A DNA stretch of 64,000 nt from assembly GCF_000427425.1 (NCBI RefSeq), contig NZ_KE386495.1, forward strand, positions 512,554 to 576,553, read 5' to 3'. Under the pieces are notes generated by a model. The model made no database searches. It was not told where the DNA came from and worked only from the letters and a program-made list of their open reading frames with translations. This document shows, piece after piece, positions 1-9,491 of this stretch. Origin of the DNA: Caldanaerobius polysaccharolyticus DSM 13641. Its GTDB lineage: Bacteria; Bacillota; Thermoanaerobacteria; Thermoanaerobacterales; Caldanaerobiaceae. Every line of letters starts with the position of its first letter. The stretch's first letter is position 1. Position numbers and translations under genes: made by a program.

Positions 1-1337
1 AGCACATTTCTCACAAAAGCCAGTGCAAACAAAGGCTCTATGCCACTGGACACACCTGCTATTATGCTTATAGTGCCTGTAGGAGCTATGGTAGTTGTAG
101 TGGCATTTCTCAGCTTTATACCTCTATCCCTGTATACGCTCTTATCGTAATAAGGGAATACCCCTCTTTGTTCAGCCAGCTCCGCTGATGCCTCTTTGGA
201 TTTCTCGTCGATGAATTTCATCACATTGTCAGCTAGCTCTACTCCCTCTTGGGAATTATAGGGTATGCCCAATTTCAAGAGCATATCAGCAAATCCCATG
301 ACTCCCAGGCCGATTTTACGAGTTCCCTTGGTGGTGCTTTCAATGATGGGCAAGGGGTATTTATTTACATCTATCACATTGTCCAGAAATCTTACAGCCA
401 GCTTAACCGTTCTCTCCAGCTTATCATAATCCACTGTATAGCCGCCTTCCCAAGGCTTTAGCATATTGGCGAGGTTTATAGACCCCAGGTTACAGCTCTC
501 ATAGGGCAAAAGCGGCTGTTCACCACATGGGTTGGTGGATTCTATCTCTCCCAGCTCCGGGACCACATTGTCCCTGTTGATTCTATCAAGGAAGATGATG
601 CCAGGCTCGCCGTTATTCCAGGCCATGTCCACGATGAGATCAAATACCTCTCTTGCCCTCAATTTATTTGTGACTTTCTTGGTATGGGGATCTACCAGCT
701 CATACTCCTGATCTCTTATCACCGCCTGCATAAACTTCTCCGTTATCCCCACGCTTATATTAAAGTTGGTTATCTCGCTGTTGTCCTTTTTACATTGTAT
801 AAACTCCAGTATATCCGGATGGTCTACCCTCAAGATGCCCATATTGGCCCCTCTCCTGGTGCCTCCTTGTTTTACTGCCTCAGTAGCAGCGTTAAATACC
901 CTCATAAAGCTTACCGGTCCTGACGCTATGCCGCCCGTCGTCTTTACCGCAGAACCTTTAGGCCGTATGCGGGAAAAGCTAAAGCCCGTCCCTCCGCCGC
1001 TTTTGTGGATGACGGCGGCGTTTTTTACGGCATCAAATATCTCCTCCATGGAATCTCCCACCGGGAGCACAAAACAAGCTGACAACTGCCCTAAAGGTCT
1101 CCCCGCATTCATGAGCGTAGGGGAATTAGGGAGAAAATCCAAATCCGTCATCAACCTGTAAAACTCTTCTTCCATCGCTTTCACATCAGCATTCTCATCG
1201 TACAGCCTTTCAGCTCCCGCGACAGCAGAAGCTACCCTTCTGAATAGCTCCTCAGGGGTTTCGATTATGTTTCCGTTCTCGTCTTTGGCCAGATAACGAG
1301 TTTTAAGTACCTTAATCGCATTTTCCGTAAGCTTCAT
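1..1337 (-). CDS. nrdJ: Adenosylcobalamin-dependent ribonucleotide reductase (class II), N-terminal part
   Basis: About 445 N-terminal residues are in the window; the gene runs off the left edge. It should reduce ribonucleotides to deoxyribonucleotides with a B12-generated thiyl radical, an oxygen-independent route that suits an anaerobe. The translation starts [11 protein letters not shown] behind a clear AGGAGGTAAAT site. It then shows the reductase landmarks: NSPTLMNAG, the first redox cysteine in [11 protein letters not shown], the [15 protein letters not shown] segment, and [21 protein letters not shown], which carries the radical-site cysteine and catalytic glutamate. No ATP-cone precedes the catalytic core. 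The distal part, including the C-terminal redox cysteines, is outside the window, so intactness cannot be judged. The aminotransferase gene lies 12 bases upstream, close enough for cotranscription. Confidence 0.93.
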   Translation of the reverse strand, partial: MKLTENAIKVLKTRYLAKDENGNIIETPEELFRRVASAVAGAERLYDENADVKAMEEEFYRLMTDLDFLPNSPTLMNAGRPLGQLSACFVLPVGDSMEEIFDAVKNAAVIHKSGGGTGFSFSRIRPKGSAVKTTGGIASGPVSFMRVFNAATEAVKQGGTRRGANMGILRVDHPDILEFIQCKKDNSEITNFNISVGITEKFMQAVIRDQEYELVDPHTKKVTNKLRAREVFDLIVDMAWNNGEPGIIFLDRINRDNVVPELGEIESTNPCGEQPLLPYESCNLGSINLANMLKPWEGGYTVDYDKLERTVKLAVRFLDNVIDVNKYPLPIIESTTKGTRKIGLGVMGFADMLLKLGIPYNSQEGVELADNVMKFIDEKSKEASAELAEQRGVFPYYDKSVYRDRGIKLRNATTTTIAPTGTISIIAGVSSGIEPLFALAFVRNV

Positions 1338-1349
1338 ACCATTTACCTC

Positions 1350-2729
1350 CTATTTCCTGAACAACGAGCCTATTACGGTCTTTGTGCTCTTCAACGTAAT
1401 ACCTAAAAATGACCCATTTTTTTCCAGTATACCGTCAATAGCATCCACTACCGCATCGATGTGCTTTTCCTCCACGATTAGCGGAGGCTCAAGCCTTATT
1501 ACATTGGGGTTATTAAGCGTATAAGCTGTTATTATGTGGTAATCATTTTGAAGCTGCGCCGCCACTAAAGACCCCAGGTACTCATAAGAAAGCTTGCCTA
1601 AAAGCCCTCCTGACAGCTTATTTATAAATCCCTCAGGTTGATTAAACTCTATACCTACCATCAATCCCCTGCCCCTTACATCCTTGATCAGAGAATGCTT
1701 TTCTTTAATAGCATTCAGACGCTCCAACAGGTAATTTCCCATCTTCTGTGCCCGGGTAGGTAAATCCCTGTCTACTATAGACTTTATCGCTGCGATGCCA
1801 GCAGCCATAGCCCATGTATTCCCTCCAAATGTAGATGTGTGCAGCAATGCTCTATCCATGGTCCCATATGCCTTTTTCCATATCTCATCGGTGGTTATAT
1901 AAGCTCCTACGGGCATTACACCACCACCAAGGGATTTGGCCACGCACATTATATCGGGAACCACTTCCTCTCTTTCGCAGGCAAACATGGTACCCGTCCT
2001 GCCAAAACCCGTCTGAACCTCATCGGCTATCATATACGCATCGTACCTGGTACAAAGTTCTCTTACGCCTTTTAAATACCCTTCCGGTGGGACGATTATA
2101 CCTCCCTCACCCTGTATAGGCTCTACTATAAATGCAGCTACATCCCTAGCTTTGAGCTTGTCCTCCAGTACATTCAGATCGCCATAAGGTACGCTCTCGC
2201 AGTTGGGCACAAGAGGCAAAAAGGGTTTCTGGTACTTCTCCCGGCCTGTAACAGATAAAGCCCCCGCTGATTTGCCGTGGAAAGAGCCTTCACAGTATAC
2301 GATTTTGCTCTTGCCGCTGGCTATTTTAGCTAATTTCAATGCCCCTTCCACCGCCTCAGCACCGCTATTGCAAAAAAACGACCTCTTTAAATTACCTGGC
2401 GTAATCTGAGCTAAATTATAAGCCAGTACGCCGGGTAGATTTGCTATAGCTGCCTGAAGGATATTGGGCATGCCCTTGACCTTATCTATAGCCTCAATGA
2501 CCTCAGGGGGATTGTGTCCCAGGTTTAACGCGCCATACCCACCTAAAAAATCGTAATACTCGTTGCCGTCGCTATCCCATACCGACATCCCCTGAGCTTT
2601 TACAAAGTACTTATCAAAATTTAGCAATGACAGCATACTCACAAAGCTGGAATTTATGTATTCACTGTAATTTTCTTTGATAGAGTTCCTACTTAAAGCC
2701 AATGCCTGATCCAGTTCAATGTAATTCAC
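1350..2729 (-). CDS. Class III PLP aminotransferase, putrescine/ornithine type
   Basis: A fold-type I PLP aminotransferase of the ornithine/putrescine (PatA/YgjG) group, about 459 residues, which matches the usual length. Landmarks are FLGGYGALNLGHNPP, FFCNSGAEAVEGALKLAK for phosphate binding, the YCEGSFHGKS motif, IVEPIQGEGG, the ADEVQTGFGRTG motif whose Asp contacts the pyridine nitrogen, and the Schiff-base Lys in CVAKSLGGGVMPVGAY. I use the GTG at 2729 because an AGGGG element sits about 10 bases upstream; a longer in-frame extension to 2804 has no ribosome site and an unlikely sequence. It probably converts putrescine or ornithine with 2-oxoglutarate. An Orn/Lys/Arg decarboxylase at 55.7 kb could supply polyamine substrate. 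The exact substrate cannot be read from sequence. Confidence 0.85.
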   Translation of the reverse strand: MNYIELDQALALSRNSIKENYSEYINSSFVSMLSLLNFDKYFVKAQGMSVWDSDGNEYYDFLGGYGALNLGHNPPEVIEAIDKVKGMPNILQAAIANLPGVLAYNLAQITPGNLKRSFFCNSGAEAVEGALKLAKIASGKSKIVYCEGSFHGKSAGALSVTGREKYQKPFLPLVPNCESVPYGDLNVLEDKLKARDVAAFIVEPIQGEGGIIVPPEGYLKGVRELCTRYDAYMIADEVQTGFGRTGTMFACEREEVVPDIMCVAKSLGGGVMPVGAYITTDEIWKKAYGTMDRALLHTSTFGGNTWAMAAGIAAIKSIVDRDLPTRAQKMGNYLLERLNAIKEKHSLIKDVRGRGLMVGIEFNQPEGFINKLSGGLLGKLSYEYLGSLVAAQLQNDYHIITAYTLNNPNVIRLEPPLIVEEKHIDAVVDAIDGILEKNGSFLGITLKSTKTVIGSLFRK

Positions 2730-2842
2730 GATTATCACGCCCCTATAAAAAAGATTTATTCCATTATACAATTTCAAGCAGCATAATACAACAAGCGCAT
2801 ACACCGCCTTTTTTAAAGCAAAAATAAATAAGGGGTGCTGAT

Positions 2843-3031
2843 ATGGCCATAAGGTTGAGCAAGTTTACCAATATCAAAGGCAAGCAAGTAGAGTTTGCAG
2901 CAGATAACATCACCTACGACAGCAGGCACTTCGCCAGGGAAGCAAAGTCGCAGAAAGCTCAACTGGAAAGTACCCACAGGCACGGTATGAATAGAGGCGT
3001 CAAAGTACCCATCCGCAAAAAAACAACCTGA
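2843..3031 (+). CDS. Small basic protein of unknown function (62 aa)
   Basis: I do not recognise this family. The 62-residue product is basic and hydrophilic, with no membrane segment, signal peptide or cysteines, ending in a Lys/Arg-rich tail (VPIRKKTT). An AAGGGG element sits 8 bases before the ATG, and codon use is sensible. It lies alone on the plus strand between two minus-strand genes, and its stop codon sits in the arm of an 11-bp hairpin that would end transcripts from both sides. That gene-like framing is the main argument that it is real. A nucleic-acid-binding or spore-associated role is conceivable but is not shown. Confidence 0.5.
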   Translation: MAIRLSKFTNIKGKQVEFAADNITYDSRHFAREAKSQKAQLESTHRHGMNRGVKVPIRKKTT

Positions 3032-3054
3032 GGAGTAGTCATAGACTACTCCTC
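3030..3054. terminator. Bidirectional hairpin between convergent genes
   Basis: A perfect 11-bp inverted repeat (GAGGAGTAGTC, 3-nt loop, GACTACTCCTC) spans the stop codons of the plus-strand 62-aa gene and the minus-strand cyclase gene. The U-tract is weak on both sides, so it may act mainly as a 3'-end stabiliser. Confidence 0.6.
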
Positions 3055-3666
3055 TATTAATATAGCCCTGGCAGGCGAACCGTCCCCACCCTTTATCTTT
3101 AAAGGCAAGCATATAAACTTATATTTTCCAGGATTTACATCATTTAAGTAAAGGCCCTCTACCACTACCACTCCATTTCCCAACAACAGCCTGTGAACGC
3201 GACCTCCGCCATGGTACTCTTCAATGGACAGGTAATCGATACCCACTGCCTTTACGCCTTTTTCCACTAGGTACTGAGCCCCTTCCAGCCCTAAAGACGT
3301 AAACTCCTTTTGAAATTGCGGCTGCTTCCACCGCTTTGCGTTATCGGTTTTAAATAGCACCATATCCCCTTTTTGTATGTCCAGATTTTTGAGGTGCTCA
3401 GGCTGAATTTTAAGAGTACCGTATACTTCAAATACCTTTGCTTCTCCCATCAGCAAAGACAGGTCTAGCTCATCTACCGTGTTTCCACTCTGGACAAAGT
3501 GAAAAGGCGGATCTACATGGGTGCCCGTATGGGTACCCATGCTTATAACAGAGACGTTAGCTCCATTTTCTTCTATAGATTTCACCCTTTTAATCTCTGG
3601 CGCAGGATCGCCAGCAAAAACGTGCATTCCCATAAAAATGGGCACAGACACATCGTGTACGATCAT
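3046..3666 (-). CDS. Cyclase-family metal-dependent hydrolase (kynurenine formamidase-like)
   Basis: About 206 residues, the usual size of the cyclase (PF04199) superfamily that includes bacterial kynurenine formamidase. The metal-binding signature HTGTHVDPPFHF is intact, and a second His-containing stretch (YHGGGRVHRLLLGNG) follows near residue 160. The chosen ATG (MIVHDVSVPIFMGM) has GAGGGGG five bases upstream; a longer reading starts inside fprA and lacks a site. It begins 11 bases after the fprA stop, so the two form an operon. The substrate is unknown. No tryptophan-catabolic genes are nearby, so formamidase activity is not implied by context. Confidence 0.8.
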   Translation of the reverse strand: MIVHDVSVPIFMGMHVFAGDPAPEIKRVKSIEENGANVSVISMGTHTGTHVDPPFHFVQSGNTVDELDLSLLMGEAKVFEVYGTLKIQPEHLKNLDIQKGDMVLFKTDNAKRWKQPQFQKEFTSLGLEGAQYLVEKGVKAVGIDYLSIEEYHGGGRVHRLLLGNGVVVVEGLYLNDVNPGKYKFICLPLKIKGGDGSPARAILIEE

Positions 3667-3676
3667 ATTATCCCCC

Positions 3677-4870
3677 TCATTTAACGATCTCTTTGACAAA
3701 CTGCCTTCCAAATTCCACGCACCTGTTCAAGTCCTCAGAGGATGGCTTAAAATTAACCCTGATCCCGGGCTGTACCACATGGAACTTGAGCTGCTTTAAC
3801 CTCTCCTCCATCATAGGAACGGCCTCACCGCTCCAACCAAAAGACCCGAAGGCGGCTGCATATTTGCCTTTGCATACGATGGGATTCAAAGATGTCAGCA
3901 CGTCCCATATCGGCTTGACCGCATCGCCATTTATCGTAGGCGACCCAAACAGCACTCCTTTCGCCTTGAGTATTTGAGAGAGCACTTCTTCTTTATCGCT
4001 ATACAATATGTTGTACGCCTTTATGTCCACCCCACCTTCGCTCTGCATCCCCTCTACGATGGCGTCGGCGATTTTAGAAGTATAGTTATACGCCGAAGCG
4101 TACACCACCACCACATCTTTTAGATCGCTAAAATCGCTGCTCCACTCCCGGTACTTGTCCACATACATCCACGGATCTTTTCTTAAAACAGGCCCATGGC
4201 TTGGCGCTATAATTTCCACATCCAGCCCTTTTATCCTGTCCACCGCCTCCAGAACTTTGGGCTTAAACGGCGCCATTATGCTGTTATAATAGTATTTAAA
4301 CTCATTGAAATATTCCCCTGCGGTATCGTTGAACATGCTGCCTTCTTTGTCTTCCGGGCAGTAATGGGCGCCAAAGGCATCACACGTAAACAGGACCTTA
4401 TCCTCCTTTAAATACGTAAACATGGTATCAGGCCAATGCAAAAAAGGCGCCATGATAAACTCCAAAGTCTTGCCTCCTAGGTCAATGGTATCGCCCTGAT
4501 TTACCACCATGGACTTAAATTCCCTGTTAGCAATACCTGAGGCAAATTTAATAGCAGCCCGAGTGCCCACAACCGTGGCTTCAGGAACTCTTTCCAGCAA
4601 CCTGGGGAATGCGCCGGAATGATCGGGTTCTGTATGATTCAGTATTATGTAATCGATTTTACCAGGATCTACTAAAGAAGTGATCTTCTCATAGAATTCG
4701 TCAAAAAAAGGTTCCTTTACGGTATCTATTAAAGCAATCTTCTCTCCCTTGACAAGGTACGAATTATAAGTCGTACCGCTATTCAAAGGAAAAACTATAT
4801 CGAAAACCAAGAGGTCCTTGTCCATAACCCCTACCCAGTATATGCCTTTTTTTACCTCAAATGCCCTCAT
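3677..4870 (-). CDS. fprA: Flavodiiron protein (A-type flavoprotein), O2/NO reductase
   Basis: A 397-residue flavodiiron protein that reduces O2 to water and/or NO to N2O with electrons usually delivered by rubredoxin. The N-terminal metallo-beta-lactamase domain holds the diiron ligands: HTEPDHSG (H79, E81, D83, H84), H145 in APFLHWPDT, D164 in TCDAFGAH and H225 in PSHGP. A flavodoxin domain begins near residue 253 (VVVYASAYNYTSKIA, then SFGWSGEA for FMN binding). No extra C-terminal rubredoxin domain is fused; a free rubredoxin is encoded at 7371. The upstream region has a sigma-A promoter and a palindrome suited to Fur/PerR-type control, as known for clostridial fprA genes. It is the first gene of an operon with the cyclase-family hydrolase. 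Confidence 0.95.
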   Translation of the reverse strand: MRAFEVKKGIYWVGVMDKDLLVFDIVFPLNSGTTYNSYLVKGEKIALIDTVKEPFFDEFYEKITSLVDPGKIDYIILNHTEPDHSGAFPRLLERVPEATVVGTRAAIKFASGIANREFKSMVVNQGDTIDLGGKTLEFIMAPFLHWPDTMFTYLKEDKVLFTCDAFGAHYCPEDKEGSMFNDTAGEYFNEFKYYYNSIMAPFKPKVLEAVDRIKGLDVEIIAPSHGPVLRKDPWMYVDKYREWSSDFSDLKDVVVVYASAYNYTSKIADAIVEGMQSEGGVDIKAYNILYSDKEEVLSQILKAKGVLFGSPTINGDAVKPIWDVLTSLNPIVCKGKYAAAFGSFGWSGEAVPMMEERLKQLKFHVVQPGIRVNFKPSSEDLNRCVEFGRQFVKEIVK

Positions 4871-4893
4871 AAAGACGCCTCCTTTGTTTAACG

Positions 4894-4945
4894 GAAAATA
4901 ATTATTTTCTAATAATATTATACTACTTTTCTCGAATTTGTTAAA
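4894..4945 (-). promoter_or_regulatory. fprA promoter with start-site palindrome
   Basis: On the minus strand a -35 TTAACA (4939-4944) and a -10 TATAAT (4917-4922) are 16 bases apart. A perfect 16-nt palindrome, GAAAATAATTATTTTC (4894-4909), lies just downstream of the -10, about where transcription starts. That is where a repressor would block initiation. Confidence 0.55.
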
Positions 4946-4964
4946 GGACTAAATAGCTGACCTT

Positions 4965-4979
4965 TGATAATAATTATAC
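4965..4979. promoter_or_regulatory. PerR/Fur-like box between fprA and helD
   Basis: TGATAATAATTATAC matches the PerR consensus TTATAATnATTATAA at 12 of 14 defined positions. It lies between the divergent fprA and helD genes and could bind a peroxide- or iron-sensing Fur-family repressor. It is A/T-rich, so chance is not excluded. Confidence 0.4.
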
Positions 4980-5065
4980 CATATTATGGCTTTAAAAAAT
5001 AGACTGTATTAAAAGCGGTAAGTATAGTAATATAATATATAACACGTTGTAAAGGAGGCCTCGTT

Positions 5066-7324
5066 ATGGACGAAGAGCTCAGATTAAAAACAGTGATCCA
5101 GCTAATTCAACAAGAAATTGAAAGACTTAAAAACAAGCGCATCAACGTGTCAAAGAGGCTGAGAGAGCTTACCAGTAATGAAATGGAAGAATTTCGGGTC
5201 AACCCTGAAGATCCATTGAATATAAATCCCTTTAATCATGAATACCTGTTGAACCAAGACCTATATGCCATTATTACAAAAAAACTGAAAGAACTCAACA
5301 TACTAAAGGACTCGCCTTATTTTGGTAGGGTCGATTATAAAGACCTGCTTTTTAACTCCGCGGAGTCCATATATATAGGTAAGTTTAGCTTTTTCAGGGA
5401 GCAAGATCAAGAACCTTTAATCGTCGACTGGCGTTCTCCTGTAGCTTCACTGTTTTACGAGGACAAGATAGGAAGGATTTCTTATAAAGCGCCGGGCGGG
5501 CGGATACCTGTAGATGTCACCTTGAAAAGACAATACCTCATAAAAAATGGAACCCTTATAAACATGTTTGACACAGAGCTCAACGTAGAAGACGAGATGC
5601 TGCAACTGGTGCTGGGTAAAAACGCCGACGCTCGGTTAAAAGACATAGTTATGACTATACAGAAGGAGCAAAACACAGTTATACGCCGGCAGCTAGAAAA
5701 AAATTTAATCATCCAGGGCGTCGCAGGTAGCGGAAAAACCAGCATAGCCCTTCATAGGGTCGCTTACCTGGTCTACACTTATAGGGACAAACTACGGGGC
5801 GACGACATCCTGGTCTTGGGGCCTAACGAAATTTTTCTGGAATACATCTCAGACGTACTGCCTTCGTTGGGCGAAGAAAACATAAAGCAAATGACTTTCG
5901 TGCGCTTTTGCCGGTGGTTTTTAAACGCTAATATAACCGTTATAGGGTTAAAAAATCAGTTTGAAAAAATCGTCGCTGACAACTCTAAAGATAAAGGCAA
6001 TGAAATCAAGCAAGCTTCCCGAATAAAAGGCTCGCTTAAGTTTAAAGACATGGTTGATAAGTACATCGATTACCTCAGGGATTATATCTTTGAATTTCAA
6101 GACATCAAATTCTACACAGCCACAGTAATAGACAAAAGCGAATTATATCAAATGTTTCAAAGTACTTTTAAGCACATGCCTATAGGAAAGCGAATAGAGA
6201 GAATGAGGATAGTAGCCATAGAACGCCTTAAAACCAGTGCCGCGTTCATTATAGACAGCTTAAAAGCTGAATACCGAAGAAAACTTCTCTCGCTGGACAA
6301 AGACGACGTCTACTACGAGTACAACAAGATAGAGTTAAAGGACAGGTACACAGAAATCATAAAGGAAATTAAAAGGCAGCTGCTGAAATACATTGAAGAA
6401 ATAACTCGATGGTGGCGTCACGATATATTATCAATTTACCGCCGAATGTTTCGCAAAGACATACTGTTAAAGCTCTGTGGCGATGAAGCAACCGCAGATC
6501 TGCTAATAAACAACTCCAGGGATTTAATAGAAAACGGCGTGCTGGATTACGATGATTTAGCGCCATTGCTCCACATCGCCTTCAAAATAGAACAGGTAAA
6601 ACTAGGCGATGAAATAAAGCACGTGGTAATCGATGAAGCCCAGGATTTTACTCCTTTCCAGTTTTACGTCATAAAAGAACTTATAGGAGACAGAACGTTG
6701 ACGGTGTTGGGAGATCTCTCCCAAGCCATATACTCGTACAGGAGCATCCAGAACTGGAATGAGGTAAAAGAGATTTTAGGGCCTGATACAACCGAATTTT
6801 ACGCCCTCAACAGGAGCTACAGATCCACCATAGAGATCATGGAATTTGCAAAGCGCATATTGCCCAACGACCTGGCTCCTATGGTGCGATCAGGGGACAA
6901 ACCCACACTGATCAAATCCCCTAGCATCGAGGGAATAACATCGTCTATCTGCCAGATTATCAAAGACTCGACAGACAAAGGATATAAAAACATAGCTATT
7001 ATATGCAAGACCTCAGGAGAATGCAGAGAGCTTTACGAGTTGCTGAAAGAAAAAATCACCTTAACGCTTATCGGCGACGAAAAAGACGATTACACAGGTC
7101 AAACCGCGATAATGCCTTCATACCTCTCCAAAGGCCTGGAATTTGACGTGGTAATCGTGCCTGACGTAAGCGAACGCAAATACAAAGACAGTCCCTTAGA
7201 TCGAAAACTTTTATACACCATAGCCACCCGCACTTTACACCGCCTGTACATGTGTTGCGTCGGCGAAGAAAGTCCTATAATAAAAAGCGTGCACAGCGAT
7301 TTATACAATTGCATTAACGTATAA
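5066..7324 (+). CDS. helD: HelD-like RNA polymerase-recycling helicase (UvrD/Rep superfamily 1)
   Basis: A 752-residue superfamily 1 ATPase of the HelD type, which displaces nucleic acid from stalled RNA polymerase. The N-terminal coiled-coil arm ([19 protein letters not shown]) and the [16 protein letters not shown] segment are family hallmarks. Walker A is GVAGSGKTS at 218-226. The DEAQD Walker B box is near residue 525, followed by [11 protein letters not shown], and a C-terminal [13 protein letters not shown] motif completes the helicase core. The start has a strong AGGAGG site (AAAGGAGGCCTCGTTATG). A TATAAT at 5031-5036 may be the -10. It is divergent from fprA, sharing a 195-base control region. 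The rubredoxin promoter lies inside its last codons. Confidence 0.9.
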   Translation: MDEELRLKTVIQLIQQEIERLKNKRINVSKRLRELTSNEMEEFRVNPEDPLNINPFNHEYLLNQDLYAIITKKLKELNILKDSPYFGRVDYKDLLFNSAESIYIGKFSFFREQDQEPLIVDWRSPVASLFYEDKIGRISYKAPGGRIPVDVTLKRQYLIKNGTLINMFDTELNVEDEMLQLVLGKNADARLKDIVMTIQKEQNTVIRRQLEKNLIIQGVAGSGKTSIALHRVAYLVYTYRDKLRGDDILVLGPNEIFLEYISDVLPSLGEENIKQMTFVRFCRWFLNANITVIGLKNQFEKIVADNSKDKGNEIKQASRIKGSLKFKDMVDKYIDYLRDYIFEFQDIKFYTATVIDKSELYQMFQSTFKHMPIGKRIERMRIVAIERLKTSAAFIIDSLKAEYRRKLLSLDKDDVYYEYNKIELKDRYTEIIKEIKRQLLKYIEEITRWWRHDILSIYRRMFRKDILLKLCGDEATADLLINNSRDLIENGVLDYDDLAPLLHIAFKIEQVKLGDEIKHVVIDEAQDFTPFQFYVIKELIGDRTLTVLGDLSQAIYSYRSIQNWNEVKEILGPDTTEFYALNRSYRSTIEIMEFAKRILPNDLAPMVRSGDKPTLIKSPSIEGITSSICQIIKDSTDKGYKNIAIICKTSGECRELYELLKEKITLTLIGDEKDDYTGQTAIMPSYLSKGLEFDVVIVPDVSERKYKDSPLDRKLLYTIATRTLHRLYMCCVGEESPIIKSVHSDLYNCINV

Positions 7325-7342
7325 TTTCTGTTACAATATAAT
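7314..7342 (+). promoter_or_regulatory. Rubredoxin promoter
   Basis: A -35 TTAACG (7314-7319) and a -10 TATAAT (7337-7342) are separated by exactly 17 bases. The -35 overlaps the final codons of helD, so rubredoxin can be expressed independently of the helicase. Confidence 0.6.
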
Positions 7343-7370
7343 CAGTATTAAGAGAAAAGGAGTGTTGACA

Positions 7371-7535
7371 ATGAAAAAATGGCAATGCATAGTGTGCGGC
7401 TACATATACGACCCGGCAGTGGGTGATCCCGACAACGGTATCGCTCCCGGAACAGCTTTTGAGGACCTGCCTGAAGATTGGGTATGCCCTGAGTGCGGCG
7501 TAGGCAAGGATCAATTTGAGGAAATAGACGAATAA
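7371..7535 (+). CDS. rub: Rubredoxin
   Basis: A 54-residue rubredoxin, a small one-electron carrier with an Fe(Cys)4 site. The ligands are C6 and C9 in [11 protein letters not shown] and C39 and C42 in [10 protein letters not shown]; the family's [10 protein letters not shown] and FEDLPEDW segments are present. The ATG has an AAAAGGAG site about 7 bases upstream. It has its own sigma-A promoter and a strong hairpin terminator just after the stop, so it is probably a single-gene transcript. The natural partner in this window is the flavodiiron protein at 3.7-4.9 kb; clostridial rubredoxin commonly passes electrons to such enzymes for O2 detoxification. Confidence 0.95.
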   Translation: MKKWQCIVCGYIYDPAVGDPDNGIAPGTAFEDLPEDWVCPECGVGKDQFEEIDE

Positions 7536-7540
7536 AAATA

Positions 7541-7575
7541 AAAGCGATAGAAAGGCACATGCCTTCTATCGCTTT
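7541..7575. terminator. Bidirectional terminator, rubredoxin and transglycosylase
   Basis: A 15-bp stem with one bulged A (AAAGCGATAGAA pairing with TTCTATCGCTTT, loop ACAT) lies between the convergent genes, with T-rich ends in both directions. Confidence 0.85.
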
Positions 7576-7591
7576 TAACATGACTTTAACA

Positions 7592-8164
7592 TTACGCCTT
7601 TTTATCAAACTGAGATTTATACATGAGAACTTTATTTATATAGTCTTTTGTTTCGGAAGGATAATTCTCCACCCCGTTTCTCTCAACAAAACTCGGCCCT
7701 GCATTATATGCCGCCAGCGCTTTTTTTACATCCTTAAAGCGATCTAAAAGCATCTTCAAGTACTTTACGCCGCCTTCTATGTTCTCAACAGGATTCATAG
7801 GATCTTTCACGCCCAACTCTCTAGCAGTAGCAGGCATAAGCTGCATTAGACCTAAAGCTCCAGCGTTAGAAACAGCCCTGGGATTAAAACCTGACTCCTG
7901 CTTTATAACGGCTTTTACCAGACTGGAATCTATACCATATCTACTCGATATTTGCTGGATAGCGCTCCACAGGCTTTGATCTGTATTTAACTCAGCTTTT
8001 AATTCCGGCGTATCCGTTATAGCGCTTAAATCGCTTAAAAACTTCTGAATTAAAAAACTAAAGTCTATGACTGTATTGTTTTCAATTATCGGGGTACTTG
8101 CAATGCTCTGCCTGTTGATCAGACTATCTAAATACCTGACTCCATTTATTGACTCAATGTCCAT
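7592..8164 (-). CDS. Lytic transglycosylase, SLT domain
   Basis: A 190-residue protein with an N-terminal region of unclear role and a C-terminal goose-lysozyme-like SLT domain that cleaves peptidoglycan with 1,6-anhydro ring formation. The catalytic Glu is in VIKQESGFNPRAVSNAG (about residue 90), followed by the family motifs GLMQLMPATA and AAYNAGPSFV. The ATG at 8164 is preferred because AGGTGA lies 6 bases upstream; the TTG two codons earlier abuts that site. There is no signal peptide, which is common for this Firmicutes subgroup associated with flagellar or sporulation loci. It follows the Eis-like gene with a 16-base gap and probably shares its transcript. Confidence 0.85.
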   Translation of the reverse strand: MDIESINGVRYLDSLINRQSIASTPIIENNTVIDFSFLIQKFLSDLSAITDTPELKAELNTDQSLWSAIQQISSRYGIDSSLVKAVIKQESGFNPRAVSNAGALGLMQLMPATARELGVKDPMNPVENIEGGVKYLKMLLDRFKDVKKALAAYNAGPSFVERNGVENYPSETKDYINKVLMYKSQFDKKA

Positions 8165-8180
8165 GACCAATCACCTGTTT

Positions 8181-9359
8181 TTAAAAACTATTATTATTGT
8201 AGGTATGAGATTTTGTATATACTTTTTCCATTTGCTCCACGGCCTCAATTTTGCCTGTCAGCTTTCCGAGAGCATATGCCTCCATAGGCGTAATAAAACC
8301 TACAAAAATCTGGCTAAACGTCTGTATGTCACAGAATAACTGTGGATCGCTGCACTCTCCTACTTCAACAGATCCATTTTCCAAACATATGTCCAAAGGC
8401 TTCTGATTCCAGGGTGCATTTTTGTCTTCGATTTCTATTTTAAACCTCCCTGACGCATTTTTTGCATATCCCCTTTTCTTTACAGCTTCCTTAACGTCCA
8501 CCACCCTGAACATCATTCCTGCCTGGATCTCTCTCTTTACTCTGGGATTAGGAAGCAATACGTGCAGTTTTTCATCAGTTGCAGTAGACCATGAAAATTC
8601 ACCTATCTGTGACTGATGCGCGTATATAAACGCCAAAAGTCCTTTTAACGCCTCGATGTCCTCATAAATCATCTCATATATATCCATTCGCCCATTTTTT
8701 ACAGTAAATATGATGTAGCCTTTTCCATCCCCTTTTTCATCCAGATATATATATGCGTACCTTCCATAATTATCGCTCCATGGATGGCTAAGAGTGAACT
8801 CATTCCAAAGCATCTCATCCCTTTTGGCACAGCCATTATGATTTAAAGCATATTTTGTATATATTCTATCCAATATGCCTATATCACCTGGGGTAACAGC
8901 TCTGACTCTTCCCATTTTCTTAAAACCCTTTATATGCTCTATAGGGACGGTATAAACTACCCGTTCAAAGCCCAATTCCCAACCATACTTTCTATAAAAT
9001 TCAAAAGAAAAAGGACCTAGCATAGAAACATACTGACCTCTATCCCTCATCACTTTTAGCCACTCCGTCAGCAGCTGTCCCACCCGTCCCCCGTGCCTGC
9101 CTTCAGGCATGGAGGAAACCAACGCTACGCCCCCCATTTTCAAAGGTTTTCCCCCGATATAGATCTCAAAAGGGAAAACAACGACCTGAGCCATTAAAGT
9201 ACCGCTCTCATCATAATATCCTAATATGTATTCAGACTTTACATACTGCTGTAAATAATTCTTTATTTTATCTTTTGCATCATGCATCCACGGAAAGCAA
9301 TACGTCGCAATAGCATGTACCCTATCAAACTCTTCTAAAGGTACAAATTTAATCGCCAC
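8181..9359 (-). CDS. Eis-like GNAT N-acetyltransferase
   Basis: A 392-residue protein with the Eis arrangement: an N-terminal GNAT domain, a second GNAT-like domain, and a C-terminal sterol-carrier-like domain. The acetyl-CoA region is GGVALVSSMPEGRHGGRVGQ, followed by LGPFSFEFYRKYGWELGF, where Eis enzymes place a conserved catalytic Tyr. The last residue is Phe, as in mycobacterial Eis, whose C-terminal carboxylate serves in catalysis; this may be coincidence given the loose tail here. The start is a GTG with GGAGGG six bases upstream. Family members acetylate amines of aminoglycosides or peptides; the substrate in clostridia is unknown. Confidence 0.82.
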   Translation of the reverse strand: MAIKFVPLEEFDRVHAIATYCFPWMHDAKDKIKNYLQQYVKSEYILGYYDESGTLMAQVVVFPFEIYIGGKPLKMGGVALVSSMPEGRHGGRVGQLLTEWLKVMRDRGQYVSMLGPFSFEFYRKYGWELGFERVVYTVPIEHIKGFKKMGRVRAVTPGDIGILDRIYTKYALNHNGCAKRDEMLWNEFTLSHPWSDNYGRYAYIYLDEKGDGKGYIIFTVKNGRMDIYEMIYEDIEALKGLLAFIYAHQSQIGEFSWSTATDEKLHVLLPNPRVKREIQAGMMFRVVDVKEAVKKRGYAKNASGRFKIEIEDKNAPWNQKPLDICLENGSVEVGECSDPQLFCDIQTFSQIFVGFITPMEAYALGKLTGKIEAVEQMEKVYTKSHTYNNNSF

Positions 9360-9448
9360 AATATTCCCTCCATTTGTTCACTTTATGCATTTAATTATAT
9401 CATTTACTAGCGCATAATAGCAAGTTAAAAGAAAAAGCTCGGATAACC

Positions 9449-9491
9449 AAAAAAGATAAGCTGGCCTGTGATGAGGCCAGCTTATCTTTTT
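9449..9491 (-). terminator. Terminator of the ECF sigma/anti-sigma operon
   Basis: A very strong hairpin: AAAGATAAGCTGGCCT and its complement around a 6-nt loop, followed on the minus strand by a run of T. It starts directly after the anti-sigma stop codon. Confidence 0.9.
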
